Shown one piece after another: positions 47,801 to 58,774 of a DNA stretch of 64,000 bases. Within the stretch, counting starts at the first letter, position 1. Every line of letters begins with the position of its first letter. The notes under the pieces are model-generated. The model worked only from the letters and a program-made list of their open reading frames with translations. It was not told where the DNA came from and did no database searches. The position numbers were made by a program, and so were the translations under genes. Location: the NCBI RefSeq assembly GCF_947507565.1, contig NC_089181.1:3437994-3501993 (forward strand). The letters run 5' to 3'. The stretch comes from Oscarella lobularis. Taxonomy: Eukaryota; Porifera; Homoscleromorpha; Homosclerophorida; Oscarellidae.

Positions 47801-48186
47801 CCTGGTATGCCTCTTGGTGTGGAGACTAATAGAGGTTGTGGTGTGTGTTCGATCAGAGGTGGCGTACCGTTTGATGGTGTAGATATTTCAGTAGGGATAT
47901 CGGTGGGGATATCCATTTTTTCGTGTGCTAACATTCCTTCTCGTAGTTTCCTTCTCATGTGTTCTCGTTCTTTTTCTATTTCCTGCTCGACGTATTTCCT
48001 GATGACTGTTCCCACACTCGCTGAGAGTGCTGCTTCTTCAAGCGTCTTTTCCCAGAATGGGCGGGGGTTTTTATTTCCGTCGTCGTTGCCGTCTAAGAGC
48101 TTTTCTTCCTCCTCTGAGGAGGGGAGGTTAGGGAGAACTCCCTGTCGAATTGCTTCGTCAATGCTGTCGTCGTCTTGGGATGTCAT
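44830..48186 (-). CDS. Penelope-like RT / GIY-YIG endonuclease polyprotein, copy 2
   Basis: 1118 residues, identical to the copy 1 product over its whole length: start MTSQDDDSIDE at 48184-48186, RT core with YIDD near residue 732, Cys motif near 980, GIY-YIG nuclease near 1018-1100. Preceded by an intact hammerhead ribozyme. No disabling change seen. Confidence 0.94.
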   Translation of the reverse strand: MTSQDDDSIDEAIRQGVLPNLPSSEEEEKLLDGNDDGNKNPRPFWEKTLEEAALSASVGTVIRKYVEQEIEKEREHMRRKLREGMLAHEKMDIPTDIPTEISTPSNGTPPLIEHTPQPLLVSTPRGIPGPNSLQQDLNELADFIIGVAADLTRAHLRLSEHIQYKETGRIPRGMQSGSTVNAFRSGDTKIAHELAELKQQYHTGIIDALIVHYTKVVSKLEEDQKRGNEREEMLRRRYPGSPLWENYEEYIKHETANKDAQPSFFSRYSRKRTNGNADTNDTAYLTTPSNSSRPKRKRPELQPELRPARKRRPRRGKKRPRRLPKQKVIRPRSRRSLLKRRQRLSALLSLLSKIKKDSKANTVINLSSRVLTTHEHSVLQKGLSFCPTPLRPNKKDLLKSITGFARKLRLQYYFTHQNPINKTHPKHPLKPKSSFTLKHVKNHQLEHFITALKSHALALKPKRPRLNTSKEERTAIKNLKSYKDIVIKRADKGSCIVIEDTTNYITEGLTHLTQPEIYKPLTEDPTPAIVNSIATAIQHFYQHGPLDYYTYKHLLPDPENTRTQILYFLKKLHKNPHGVRPICSGSSGPTELISALVDSYLQPIATQQPSYIRDSSHLIKILDNVSLPSTTILVALDVKSLYPSIPQNEAINVCGTFVQQHYNDPNITNMIKIFLYYILANNTFIFNNKPYLQLRGTAMGTKTAPSLANLFMAHLEQKFLTSQPHTPLYWLRYIDDIFLLWTTSEQNLNTFLTNLNEFHPTIKFTSEISHTNTTFLDIDIFKGNRFNQIGILDITTHIKPTNKFQYLHYTSSHPISMKRSVVTGELHRFLRSTSSLGDFLNHRENQKTRFLNRGYPRKLIKDINKQFPFTRRTQLIEKIPDPATVTTKENSKPPLTLVIPYDPWFPSLRKTLNDLWKRIETTPLLHSIFPTKPKIAFKRTQNLADTLVRAKLPTTTTTPTSNTPPTTPPTLETIYTTITPCKISNCKCCPILRRRTSFTSLVTNETYPITDTFSCSSKNLIYLLECPDCGKQYIGQTTTTLAKRMQRHRSHYHQKKDLYLYAHFHDHGWKSLDKLGVQPIDSIPDSSYDLHWLEQHWISCLETRKPKGLNAKDERLPF

Positions 48187-48191
48187 CGTTT

Positions 48192-48267
48192 GCGAGAACG
48201 ATCAAATGGTAGGGGCAGACGCGTTTCGGTCTAATCGTGACCTCGTCAGTGCCTGATCAGTTCTCGC
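48192..48267 (-). ncRNA. Hammerhead ribozyme, copy 2
   Basis: Same sequence and folding as the copy 1 ribozyme (CUGACGA core, GGUC/GACC stem II, GAAAC, GUC cleavage site), about 8.5 kb further out. A minus-strand transcript running through both copies would carry two of them. Confidence 0.88.
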
Positions 48268-49018
48268 GAAGTGTGCCGTTTATATATAATTTTCGGTGTG
48301 AAAGTTTAATTTTGGATCGTCTGTCACGTTTGTGGCATAGACGGCGGTGGATTTTAGCCCGATGTGTCGGTCGAAAATGGCATGTGTGTTTACGTGAATA
48401 TTTTTTAGCGGCAGGGTCTTGATTAGGTAGGTTTCAGAGTGGTGTTAGGGTCGCGGTCGCTAGGGGAGGGGTTGCTTAGGGAGGGTGGGCTTTCTTTTAA
48501 GGTGTTGATGACTATGCTAGGCTGGTTTTAAGGTTTAGAGGCTGATTTCCTAATGGGTTCTATTTATGAATTTACTTTTGGGGTTGTATGCTATTTGGTG
48601 AGGTTGGTATGGGTTGAGGGGGCCTTTTATGGGGACGTTGGGGTGCGGGTTCACGTGAGCAGGGCGTGTCAATTTCGCGGGGCCTTAGTAACGGATGTTA
48701 GGGGTCTGGTATGGGTTTGGGGCTTTTTTATTTGTTTTTAGAGTGGGTATAAGGGTTGATGTTGGGGTGGAGTGGGTTATGTGTATGATTATGGGTTATT
48801 TTCATTTATTTTTTATTGTATTTTTAGTTTGACACCATATGGGGGTTCCGATCGATTGCGGAGACGCAGGACTCAGACCATCGAGAGGGGTTATAGTACG
48901 GATATTGCACAAGGCAGATCTGTATCAACTGCTAGTCTCCACGACCGACCTGGAATTTGGTGTCCTGTTTAGAAGGTTGGAGTAATTTGTATACTTATAT
49001 TTTTCGTTTATCTTTTTT

Positions 49019-49064
<46 letters not shown>

Positions 49065-50626
49065 CCCGTTGAGTTATTCCTTGTAGGTTTTCCGTTTGGT
49101 GATTTATGGTGGTGGGGTATTGCCCCTTTGGGGGGGGGGGGGGAAAGGGGGAAGAAGGAAGGGGCCTAGCGAGCGTGGGGAGCAGGAGAGTCGGGTGGCG
49201 GGGTTTGGGGATCGATATATTGGTTTTTAGAAAATTCTTGGTAACTATGGCAACAGCAGGGTTTATAGGTTCCTTGGCGAGGTATTACTGGAAGGGGAAG
49301 ATTGGGTCCTGAATCGCGCTTCTATTGTAAAGTTATGGTTGGTTAAAGAGGTTTGTGTTTAGGAAAATTCTTTTAAGATTTTTAGTTGCTAGGGAGATAT
49401 GGGAGTGCGTTGGTAAAGTTGCGGAATATAATTCTACCGCGGGTGTCCCTTTCTGAAAAAAATCCTGGGTGTCCTAAGTCATTGTTTATGGAATTATGCT
49501 AAAATTTAGAATTCAAAAAGGGGGTCTAAAATCTATAAGTTGCTGGATTAACTTCTTATTTGGTTCGTTGTGGTCGTATAATATATCATTTGAAAGCGTT
49601 TTGTGAGTACTATCTACATTCCTATGGGTGACGTCATTGGGTGTGATCTCTATTGATTATTACTAAATACGTGTTTTAGAAGACCTTCAACTTATACTTC
49701 TTATTCTATATAGTAGGTTAAGAGTATTGGCAATTATTTTACTGGGGTTTTGTAGAGAATTTTATGTAGTTTAATATGGGTGTAGGGTCTCTTGGGCGTA
49801 TTTGAGGTTTGATGTAATAAAATTCCGTTTTAACGATGTGTTCACATTTGCGTTTCTGATAATTTTCAGCTACGTTCTAAGTTGGGACCGGTGGTGGGCG
49901 TGTAGTGTTGTAGGTTTTTAGACGTGTGGGGAGTCTTTCTTATTTATTTTTCGTTGATGATTTGAAATTTCCTTCGTGGTTATCCGGGGTTACGCGCATA
50001 CGGGGTTAGGATTTTCTTTCATTTCTATGGTGGCTTTAAATGGGGCGAAGGAGAGGGAATGAGAGGGAATTGGTCGCGACGAAAGGTAGATTGCATGTTT
50101 GTGTGTCTTTTCATCGCGCGTGTTTCGGTTGCGGGGTCACCTACGCGTTCTATCCGTTTTCGTATTATTATTATTCGCTCTCTGCGCTAGTTTTGGAATT
50201 AGATCGTTGCGCGACGGGTTTTAGGGCGTGCTCGAGGGGTCGTTTACGTTACGCGGTGGAAGTTGGGGGCCCGCGTGGGGAAACCGGCGTCGTTGTTGTG
50301 ATTTTTTGCGTTCTCGGGTGTTTTCGCGTGTTGTATGTTGTGCGGGTGAAAGTAGGGCGTGGATTTGTGTATGGTTTGGGTGTTGTTTCCTAAGTAGTTC
50401 TTTGTGTTCTTAGGGGGAAGGTTTGTTTCATTTTTTTCTTTTTTCAGGTTGTTTTTTAGGGAAGGCTTGTTGCGAGGCTTTGTTAGATAAGTGCATCGTA
50501 ATTTTATGCGTTGTATGGGCTTTGGTTTTTTGTGTTGTGTAGAGATGGGTCATGCAGGAGATTAATCATAAGGTGTGGTTTTAACTTATTTATTTTCTAT
50601 TTTGGTTTTTAATTCGTTTGTTCTAG

Positions 50627-52977
50627 GGGTATATGTATGGAGGGATCAGCGGAGGGATGGGGCTCGCGAGAGAGGAGAGGAATGCGCGATAGGTGAGAGA
50701 AAGGAATGGCAGTGGATCGGTCGATGGTATGTGCTGTAGGTATTATTCTTTTTGATGAATTATTTTAAATTGTTTACTTTAGGGGCATATGTATGGAGGG
50801 ATGAGAGGAGGAATAGGACACGCGAGGGAGGAGAAGAGTGAGCGATGGGTGAGCGAGGGGATGAGCAACGAATCGATCAATGGTATGTGTTGTAGGTATT
50901 ATTCTTTTTAATGAAATATTTTCAATCGTTTATTGTAGGGGCATATGTATGGGAGGATCAGAGGAGGGATGGGACACGCAAGGGAGGGGAGGGATAAGCG
51001 ATGGGTAAGAGAGGATGAGCAACGGATCGATCAATGGTATGTGTTATAGGTAATATTCTTTTTAACGAATTATTTTGAATCGTTTATTCTAGAGGCATAT
51101 GTATGGAAGGATCAGAGGAGAGATGGGACACGCGAGGGAGGAGAGGGATGAGCGATGGGTGAGAGAAAGGATTGGCAGCGGATCGGACGATGGTTTGTGC
51201 TATGGGTATTATTCTTTTTAACGAATTATTTTGACTTGTTTATTTTAGGGGCATGTGTATGGAAGGATGAGAGGAGGAATAGGACACGCGAGGGAGGAGA
51301 AGAGTGAGCGATGGGTGAGCGAGGGGATGAGCAACGAATCGATCGATGGTATGTGTTGTAGGTATTATTCTTTTTAGTGAAATATTTTAAATCGTTTATT
51401 GTAGGGGCATATGTATGGGAGGATGAGAAGAGGGATGGGACACGCAAGGGAGGGGAGGGATAAGCGATGGGTGAGAGAGAGGATGAGGAGCGGATCGATC
51501 GATGGTATGTGTTATAGGTAATATTCCTTTTAACGAATTATTTTGAATCGTTTATTCTAGAGGCATATGTATGGAAGGATCAGAGGAGAGATGGGACACG
51601 CGAGGGAGGAGAGGGATGAGCGATGGGTGAGAGAAAGGATTGGCAGTGGATCGGACGATGGTTTGTGCTATGGGTATTATTCTTTTTAACGAATTATTTT
51701 GACTTGTTTATTTTAGGGGCATATGTATGGAAGGATGAGAGGAGGAATAGGACACGCGAGGGAGGAGGAGAGTGAGCGATGGGTGAGCGAGGGGATGAGC
51801 AACGAATCGATCGATGGTATGTGTTGTAGGTATTGTTCTCTTTAGTGAAATATTTTAAATCGTTTATTGTAGGGGCATATGTATGAGAGGATGAGAGGAG
51901 GGATGGGACACGCAAGGGAGGGGAGGGATAAGCGATGGGTGAGAGAGAGGATGAGCAGCGGATCGATCGATGGTATGTGTTATAGGTAATATTCTTTTTA
52001 ACGAATTATTTTGAATCGTTTATTCTAGAGGCATATGTATGGAAGGATCAGAGGAGAGATGGGACACGCGAGGGAGGAGAGGGATGAGCGATGGGTGAGA
52101 GAAAGGATTGGCAGCGGATCGGACGATGGTTTGTGCTATGGGTATTAGTCTTTTTAACGAATTATTTTGACTTGTTTATTTTAGGGGCATATGTATGGAA
52201 GGACGAGAGGAGGAATAGGACACGCGAGGGAGGAGAAGAGTGAGAGATGGGTGAGCGAGGGGATGAGCAACGAATCGATCGATGGTATGTGTTGTAGGTA
52301 TTATTCTTTTTAGTGAAATATTTTAAATCGTTTATTGTAGGGGCATATGTATGGGAGGATGAGAGGAGGGATGGGACACGCAAGGGAGGGGAGGGATAAG
52401 CGATGGGTGAGAGAGAGGATGAGGAGCGGATCGATCGATGGTATGTGTTATAGGTAATATTCCTTTTAACGAATTATTTTGAATCGTTTATTCTAGAGGC
52501 ATATGTATGGAAGGATCAGAGGAGAGATGGGACACGCGAGGGAGGAGAGGGATGAGCGATGGGTGAGAGGAAGGATTGGCAGCGGATCGGACGATGGTAT
52601 GTGCTGTGGGTATTATTCCTTTTAGCGGATTATTTTAACTCGTTTATTCTAGAGGCATACGTATGGAAGGATCAGAGGAGAGGTGGGACACGTAAGGGAG
52701 GAGAGGGATGAGCGATGTGTGAGAGAGGATGAGCAGCGGATCGATCGATGGTATGTGTTATAAGTAGTATTCTTTTTAATGAATTATTTTAAGTCGTTTA
52801 TTCTAGGGGCATATCTATGGGAGGATCAGATAGGAGGGATGGGACACGCGAGGGAGGAGAAGGATGAGCGGTGGGCGAGAGAGGATGGGCAGCGGGTCGG
52901 TCGGTGGTATGTGATATAGGTATGATTTTGTCTAATGAATTATTGTTAATGAATTGTTTTTAATTTGTTTATTTTAG
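50627..52977. repeat. 156-bp tandem array, copy 3
   Basis: Same array as in copy 1; first exon-like unit starts at 50627. Confidence 0.9.
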
Positions 52978-53310
52978 GGGCATGGATATGGAGGAATCGG
53001 GGAAAGAAGGGAAGAGGCATGCAGATGAGAATGAGCGGTGAAGGAGGGGGTCAACAGAACAATCAAGTGGGAGGAATTTTGGGGTATGGGGTTGAGATAC
53101 CTTTGGGCTTTTATTTGGTGGGCTGATATTTTTTCTTTTTTCGTTTTTGTAGAATTTGGTTGTGGGAAGTCAAGCGGAAGAGTCAGTCATAGAAAAAGAA
53201 TAGAGAAGAGAAGGCTTTGGAGGCGTTCATTTGTGGTGAGTTTCTGGGTAGTGTATGTAGTGTGTGTTTTTTATTTGTTTATATGGTCTATTAGAGTTAG
53301 TCTGTTAGAG

Positions 53311-56300
53311 TTAGAAAGGGAGTCTTTCATCCTTTGCGTTGAGTCCCTTTGGTTTTCTTGTTTCCAGGCACGAGATCCAGTGTTGTTCTAACCAGTGTAG
53401 ATCGTATGATGAGTCCGGGATTGAGTCGATAGGTTGTACCCCTAGTTTGTCTAGAGATTTCCACCCGTGGTCATGGAAGTGGGCGTAAAGGTAGAGGTCT
53501 TTCTTTTGGTGGTAGTGGCTACGGTGTCGTTGCATTCGTTTTGCTAGAGTGGTGGTAGTTTGGCCAATGTACTGTTTGCCACAGTCGGGGCATTCCAAGA
53601 GGTATATTAAGTTTTTTGAACTGCATGAGAATGTATCCGTGATAGGGTATGTTTCATTGGTGACTAGGCTGGTGAAGGATGTTCTCCTGCGTAAGATCGG
53701 GCAGCATTTGCAGTTGGAGATTTTGCATGGTGTGATTGTTGTATAGATGGTTTCAAGTGTGGGCGGGGTTGTTGGTGGAGTATTGCTGGTAGGAGTTGTG
53801 GTGGTAGTAGGGAGTTTTGCTCTTACGAGAGTGTCTGCTAGATTTTGTGTGCGTTTAAATGCTATCTTTGGTTTTGTAGGGAAGATGGAGTGTAGTAAGG
53901 GGGTTGTTTCAATGCGTTTCCATAGATCGTTAAGTGTTTTTCGTAGGCTAGGAAACCAGGGGTCGTATGGGATGACTAGTGTAAGGGGTGGTTTGGAGTT
54001 TTCTTTTGTTGTAACGGTTGCGGGGTCTGGAATTTTTTCAATAAGTTGCGTTCGTCGTGTGAACGGAAATTGCTTGTTTATGTCCTTAATTAGTTTTCGA
54101 GGGTAGCCTCGATTGAGAAATCGTGTTTTTTGGTTTTCTCTGTGGTTTAGGAAGTCACCTAGTGAGGAGGTTGATCTTAGAAAGCGGTGTAATTCACCAG
54201 TGACTACGCTTCTTTTCATTGATATTGGGTGTGATGAAGTGTAGTGTAGGTATTGAAATTTGTTGGTTGGTTTGATATGGGTAGTGATGTCTAGTATCCC
54301 GATTTGGTTGAACCGATTACCTTTGAAGATATCTATATCCAGGAATGTAGTGTTTGTGTGGCTGATTTCTGATGTGAATTTTATAGTTGGGTGGAATTCG
54401 TTGAGGTTAGTGAGAAAGGTGTTTAGGTTCTGTTCAGAGGTTGTCCAAAGTAGAAATATGTCATCGATATAGCGTAGCCAGTAAAGTGGTGTATGTGGTT
54501 GTGACGTGAGGAATTTCTGTTCGAGGTGTGCCATGAATAGGTTTGCCAGGGATGGGGCTGTTTTCGTCCCCATGGCTGTGCCTCTGAGTTGGAGGTACGG
54601 TTTATTATTAAAGATAAACGTGTTGTTTGCAAGAATATAGTAGAGGAAAATCTTAATCATGTTGGTTATATTTGGATCGTTATAGTGTTGTTGCACAAAT
54701 GTGCCACAAACGTTGATAGCTTCGTTTTGAGGGATAGAAGGGTAGAGGGATTTCACATCTAATGCTACTAAGATTGTTGTTGAAGGGAGGGAGACGTTGT
54801 CCAGTATTTTTATAAGGTGTGAGCTGTCCCGTATGTAGCTTGGTTGTTGGGTAGCAATAGGTTGGAGGTAGGAGTCTACCAGTGCAGATATTAGCTCCGT
54901 TGGTCCTGATGATCCACTGCAGATTGGTCTAACACCGTGGGGGTTTTTATGGAGTTTTTTAAGAAAGTAGAGTATTTGAGTGCGTGTGTTTTCTGGATCT
55001 GGGAGTAAGTGTTTGTAGGTATAATAATCAAGCGGTCCATGTTGGTAGAAGTGTTGTATTGCTGTTGCAATTGAGTTTACAATTGCTGGTGTGGGGTCTT
55101 CTGTTAGTGGTTTATAGATTTCCGGTTGGGTAAGGTGTGTGAGTCCTTCTGTTATATAGTTAGTTGTGTCCTCTATAACAATGCAAGATCCCTTATCTGC
55201 TCTTTTAATGACGATGTCTTTGTAGGATTTAAGGTTTTTAATGGCTGTACGTTCCTCTTTAGAGGTGTTGAGTCTAGGTCTTTTAGGTTTCAAGGCTAAT
55301 GCATGGCTTTTAAGTGCGGTAATAAAATGTTCAAGTTGGTGATTTTTTACATGTTTTAGTGTGAAGGATGATTTTGGTTTGAGTGGGTGTTTAGGATGTG
55401 TTTTATTTATTGGATTTTGATGGGTAAAATAATATTGGAGGCGGAGTTTTCGAGCAAATCCCGTGATTGATTTTAGTAAGTCTTTTTTATTAGGGCGGAG
55501 GGGTGTTGGGCAGAAGGAGAGTCCTTTTTGGAGCACGGAGTGTTCGTGTGTGGTGAGTACGCGGGACGAAAGGTTTATAACAGTGTTTGCTTTAGAATCT
55601 TTTTTTATTTTCGATAGAAGGGACAACAAGGCGGACAATCTCTGTCTACGCTTTAGAAGCGACCTTCGTGACCTCGGCCGGATGACCTTCTGCTTCGGGA
55701 GTCGCCGTGGGCGTTTCTTCCCGCGTCTCGGTCTTCTTTTTCGCGCCGGTCGTAGTTCCGGTTGTAGTTCCGGTCGCTTCCTCTTCGGTCTAGAGGAGTT
55801 AGAAGGGGTAGTAAGGTAAGCGGTGTCATTCGTATCGGCGTTACCGTTCGTTCGTTTCCGCGAGTAACGGCTGAAGAATGAGGGTTGTGCGTCTTTGTTC
55901 GCGGTTTCGTGTTTTATATATTCTTCGTAGTTCTCCCAGAGTGGGCTTCCCGGGTAGCGTCGGCGTAGCATTTCTTCCCGTTCGTTGCCTCGCTTCTGGT
56001 CTTCCTCGAGTTTAGAAACGACCTTAGTGTAGTGTACAATTAGCGCGTCGATTATTCCGGTGTGGTATTGCTGCTTTAGTTCTGCGAGTTCGTGAGCGAT
56101 TTTAGTGTCTCCTGATCTAAAGGCATTGACCGTAGATCCTGATTGCATTCCCCTTGGTATTCTCCCTGTCTCTTTGTATTGAATATGTTCTGACAGTCGT
56201 AAGTGAGCGCGAGTTAGATCTGCTGCGACTCCAATGATAAAGTCAGCGAGCTCATTGAGATCTTGCTGTAGGCTATTTGGGCCTGGTATGCCTCTTGGTG

Positions 56301-56653
56301 TGGAGACTAATAGAGGTTGTGGTGTGTGTTCGATCAGAGGTGGCGTACCGTTTGATGGTGTAGATATTTCAGTAGGGATATCGGTGGGGATATCCATTTT
56401 TTCGTGTGCTAACATTCCTTCTCGTAGTTTCCTTCTCATGTGTTCTCGTTCTTTTTCTATTTCCTGCTCGACGTATTTCCTGATGACTGTTCCCACACTC
56501 GCTGAGAGTGCTGCTTCTTCAAGCGTCTTTTCCCAGAATGGGCGGGGGTTTTTATTTCCGTCGTCGTTGCCGTCTAAGAGCTTTTCTTCCTCCTCTGAGG
56601 AGGGGAGGTTAGGGAGAACTCCCTGTCGAATTGCTTCGTCAATGCTGTCGTCG
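53311..56653 (-). pseudogene. Penelope-like RT / GIY-YIG ORF, copy 3, lacking its start
   Basis: Residues 5-1118 are present and match copy 1; the first four codons are replaced by telomere repeats. The frame happens to stay open through the CCCTAA strand as repeating Asn-Pro and on into the 182-bp block, reaching an ATG at 56857-56859, so a 1182-codon ORF exists on paper. There is no sign that it is expressed; RT and nuclease domains are intact. Confidence 0.85.
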
Positions 56654-56793
56654 TTAGGGTTAGGGTTAGGGTTAGGGTTAGGGTTAGGGTTAGGGTTAGG
56701 GTTAGGGTTAGGGTTAGGGTTAGGGTTAGGGTTAGGGTTAGGGTTAGGGTTAGGGTTAGGGTTAGGGTTAGGGTTAGGGTTAGGGTTAGGGTT
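56654..56793 (+). repeat. Interstitial telomere tract capping copy 3
   Basis: About 23 perfect TTAGGG units with the G strand on plus, joined without spacer to the truncated ORF on the left and to the 182-bp block on the right. Confidence 0.96.
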
Positions 56794-56975
56794 AAAAGGT
56801 GTACCCACTTGGGTGACCCTTAATAACTCCTTAAATATTGAACGTATGACGTCATGCATAGCATCATTTAAAAGGAAATTTAATAAGCTTTCGATTGATC
56901 CTATATTTGCTGTGCAAATTATTTAGTATAAAGAAGTTATCAAGGTTTTTGTAAAGTCACTTTTTTTGGGTGATT
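56794..56975. repeat. 182-bp telomere-flanked block (copy 2)
   Basis: Same as the block at 31689-31870, from AAAAGGTGTACCC to TTGGGTGATT, and followed by the same series of TTAGGG run, 18-bp stub and TTAGGG run. Confidence 0.85.
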
Positions 56976-57039
56976 TTAGGGTTAGGGTTAGGGTTATAGT
57001 ACGGATATTGCACTTAGGGTTAGGGTTAGGGTTAGGGTT
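56976..57039 (+). repeat. Telomere repeats around an 18-bp retroelement stub (copy 2)
   Basis: TTAGGG run 56976-56995, stub ATAGTACGGATATTGCAC 56996-57013, TTAGGG run 57014-57039. Spacings equal those at 31871-31934 exactly. Confidence 0.9.
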
Positions 57040-57165
57040 ATAGTACGGATATTGCACAAGGCAGATCTGTATCAACTGCTAGTCTCCACGACCGACCTGG
57101 AATTTGGTGTCCTGTTTAGAAGGTTGGAGTAATTTGTATACTTATATTTTTCGTTTATCTTTTTT

Positions 57166-57212
<47 letters not shown>

Positions 57213-58774
57213 CCCGTTGAGTTATTCCTTGTAGGTTTTCCGTTTGGTGATTTATGGTGGTGGGGTATTGCCCCTTTGGGGGGGGGGGGGGAAAGGGGGA
57301 AGAAGGAAGGGGCCTAGCGAGCGTGGGGAGCAGGAGAGTCGGGTGGCGGGGTTTGGGGATCGATATATTGGTTTTTAGAAAATTCTTGGTAACTATGGCA
57401 ACAGCAGGGTTTATAGGTTCCTTGGCGAGGTATTACTGGAAGGGGAAGATTGGGTCCTGAATCGCGCTTCTATTGTAAAGTTATGGTTGGTTAAAGAGGT
57501 TTGTGTTTAGGAAAATTCTTTTAAGATTTTTAGTTGCTAGGGAGATATGGGAGTGCGTTGGTAAAGTTGCGGAATATAATTCTACCGCGGGTGTCCCTTT
57601 CTGAAAAAAATCCTGGGTGTCCTAAGTCATTGTTTATGGAATTATGCTAAAATTTAGAATTCAAAAAGGGGGTCTAAAATCTATAAGTTGCTGGATTAAC
57701 TTCTTATTTGGTTCGTTGTGGTCGTATAATATATCATTTGAAAGCGTTTTGTGAGTACTATCTACATTCCTATGGGTGACGTCATTGGGTGTGATCTCTA
57801 TTGATTATTACTAAATACGTGTTTTAGAAGACCTTCAACTTATACTTCTTATTCTATATAGTAGGTTAAGAGTATTGGCAATTATTTTACTGGGGTTTTG
57901 TAGAGAATTTTATGTAGTTTAATATGGGTGTAGGGTCTCTTGGGCGTATTTGAGGTTTGATGTAATAAAATTCCGTTTTAACGATGTGTTCACATTTGCG
58001 TTTCTGATAATTTTCAGCTACGTTCTAAGTTGGGACCGGTGGTGGGCGTGTAGTGTTGTAGGTTTTTAGACGTGTGGGGAGTCTTTCTTATTTATTTTTC
58101 GTTGATGATTTGAAATTTCCTTCGTGGTTATCCGGGGTTACGCGCATACGGGGTTAGGATTTTCTTTCATTTCTATGGTGGCTTTAAATGGGGCGAAGGA
58201 GAGGGAATGAGAGGGAATTGGTCGCGACGAAAGGTAGATTGCATGTTTGTGTGTCTTTTCATCGCGCGTGTTTCGGTTGCGGGGTCACCTACGCGTTCTA
58301 TCCGTTTTCGTATTATTATTATTCGCTCTCTGCGCTAGTTTTGGAATTAGATCGTTGCGCGACGGGTTTTAGGGCGTGCTCGAGGGGTCGTTTACGTTAC
58401 GCGGTGGAAGTTGGGGGCCCGCGTGGGGAAACCGGCGTCGTTGTTGTGATTTTTTGCGTTCTCGGGTGTTTTCGCGTGTTGTATGTTGTGCGGGTGAAAG
58501 TAGGGCGTGGATTTGTGTATGGTTTGGGTGTTGTTTCCTAAGTAGTTCTTTGTGTTCTTAGGGGGAAGGTTTGTTTCATTTTTTTCTTTTTTCAGGTTGT
58601 TTTTTAGGGAAGGCTTGTTGCGAGGCTTTGTTAGATAAGTGCATCGTAATTTTATGCGTTGTATGGGCTTTGGTTTTTTGTGTTGTGTAGAGATGGGTCA
58701 TGCAGGAGATTAATCATAAGGTGTGGTTTTAACTTATTTATTTTCTATTTTGGTTTTTAATTCGTTTGTTCTAG

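Larger units (their letters stand above)
40417..48892 (-). mobile_element. Penelope-like retroelement, copy 2, full length
   Basis: Same layout and orientation as copy 1, offset by 8476 bp beyond the T run, whose length differs by about 6 bases. Joins copy 1 on the left and copy 3 on the right through GGGGTT alone, without a TTAGGG array. Confidence 0.93.
48893..56653 (-). mobile_element. Penelope-like retroelement, copy 3, 5'-truncated and telomere-capped
   Basis: Same sequence as copies 1 and 2 from its 3' end up to codon 5 of the ORF, where GTCGTCG at 56647-56653 passes directly into TTAGGG repeats. The ATG, ribozyme and ~620-bp leader are missing. Confidence 0.92.
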
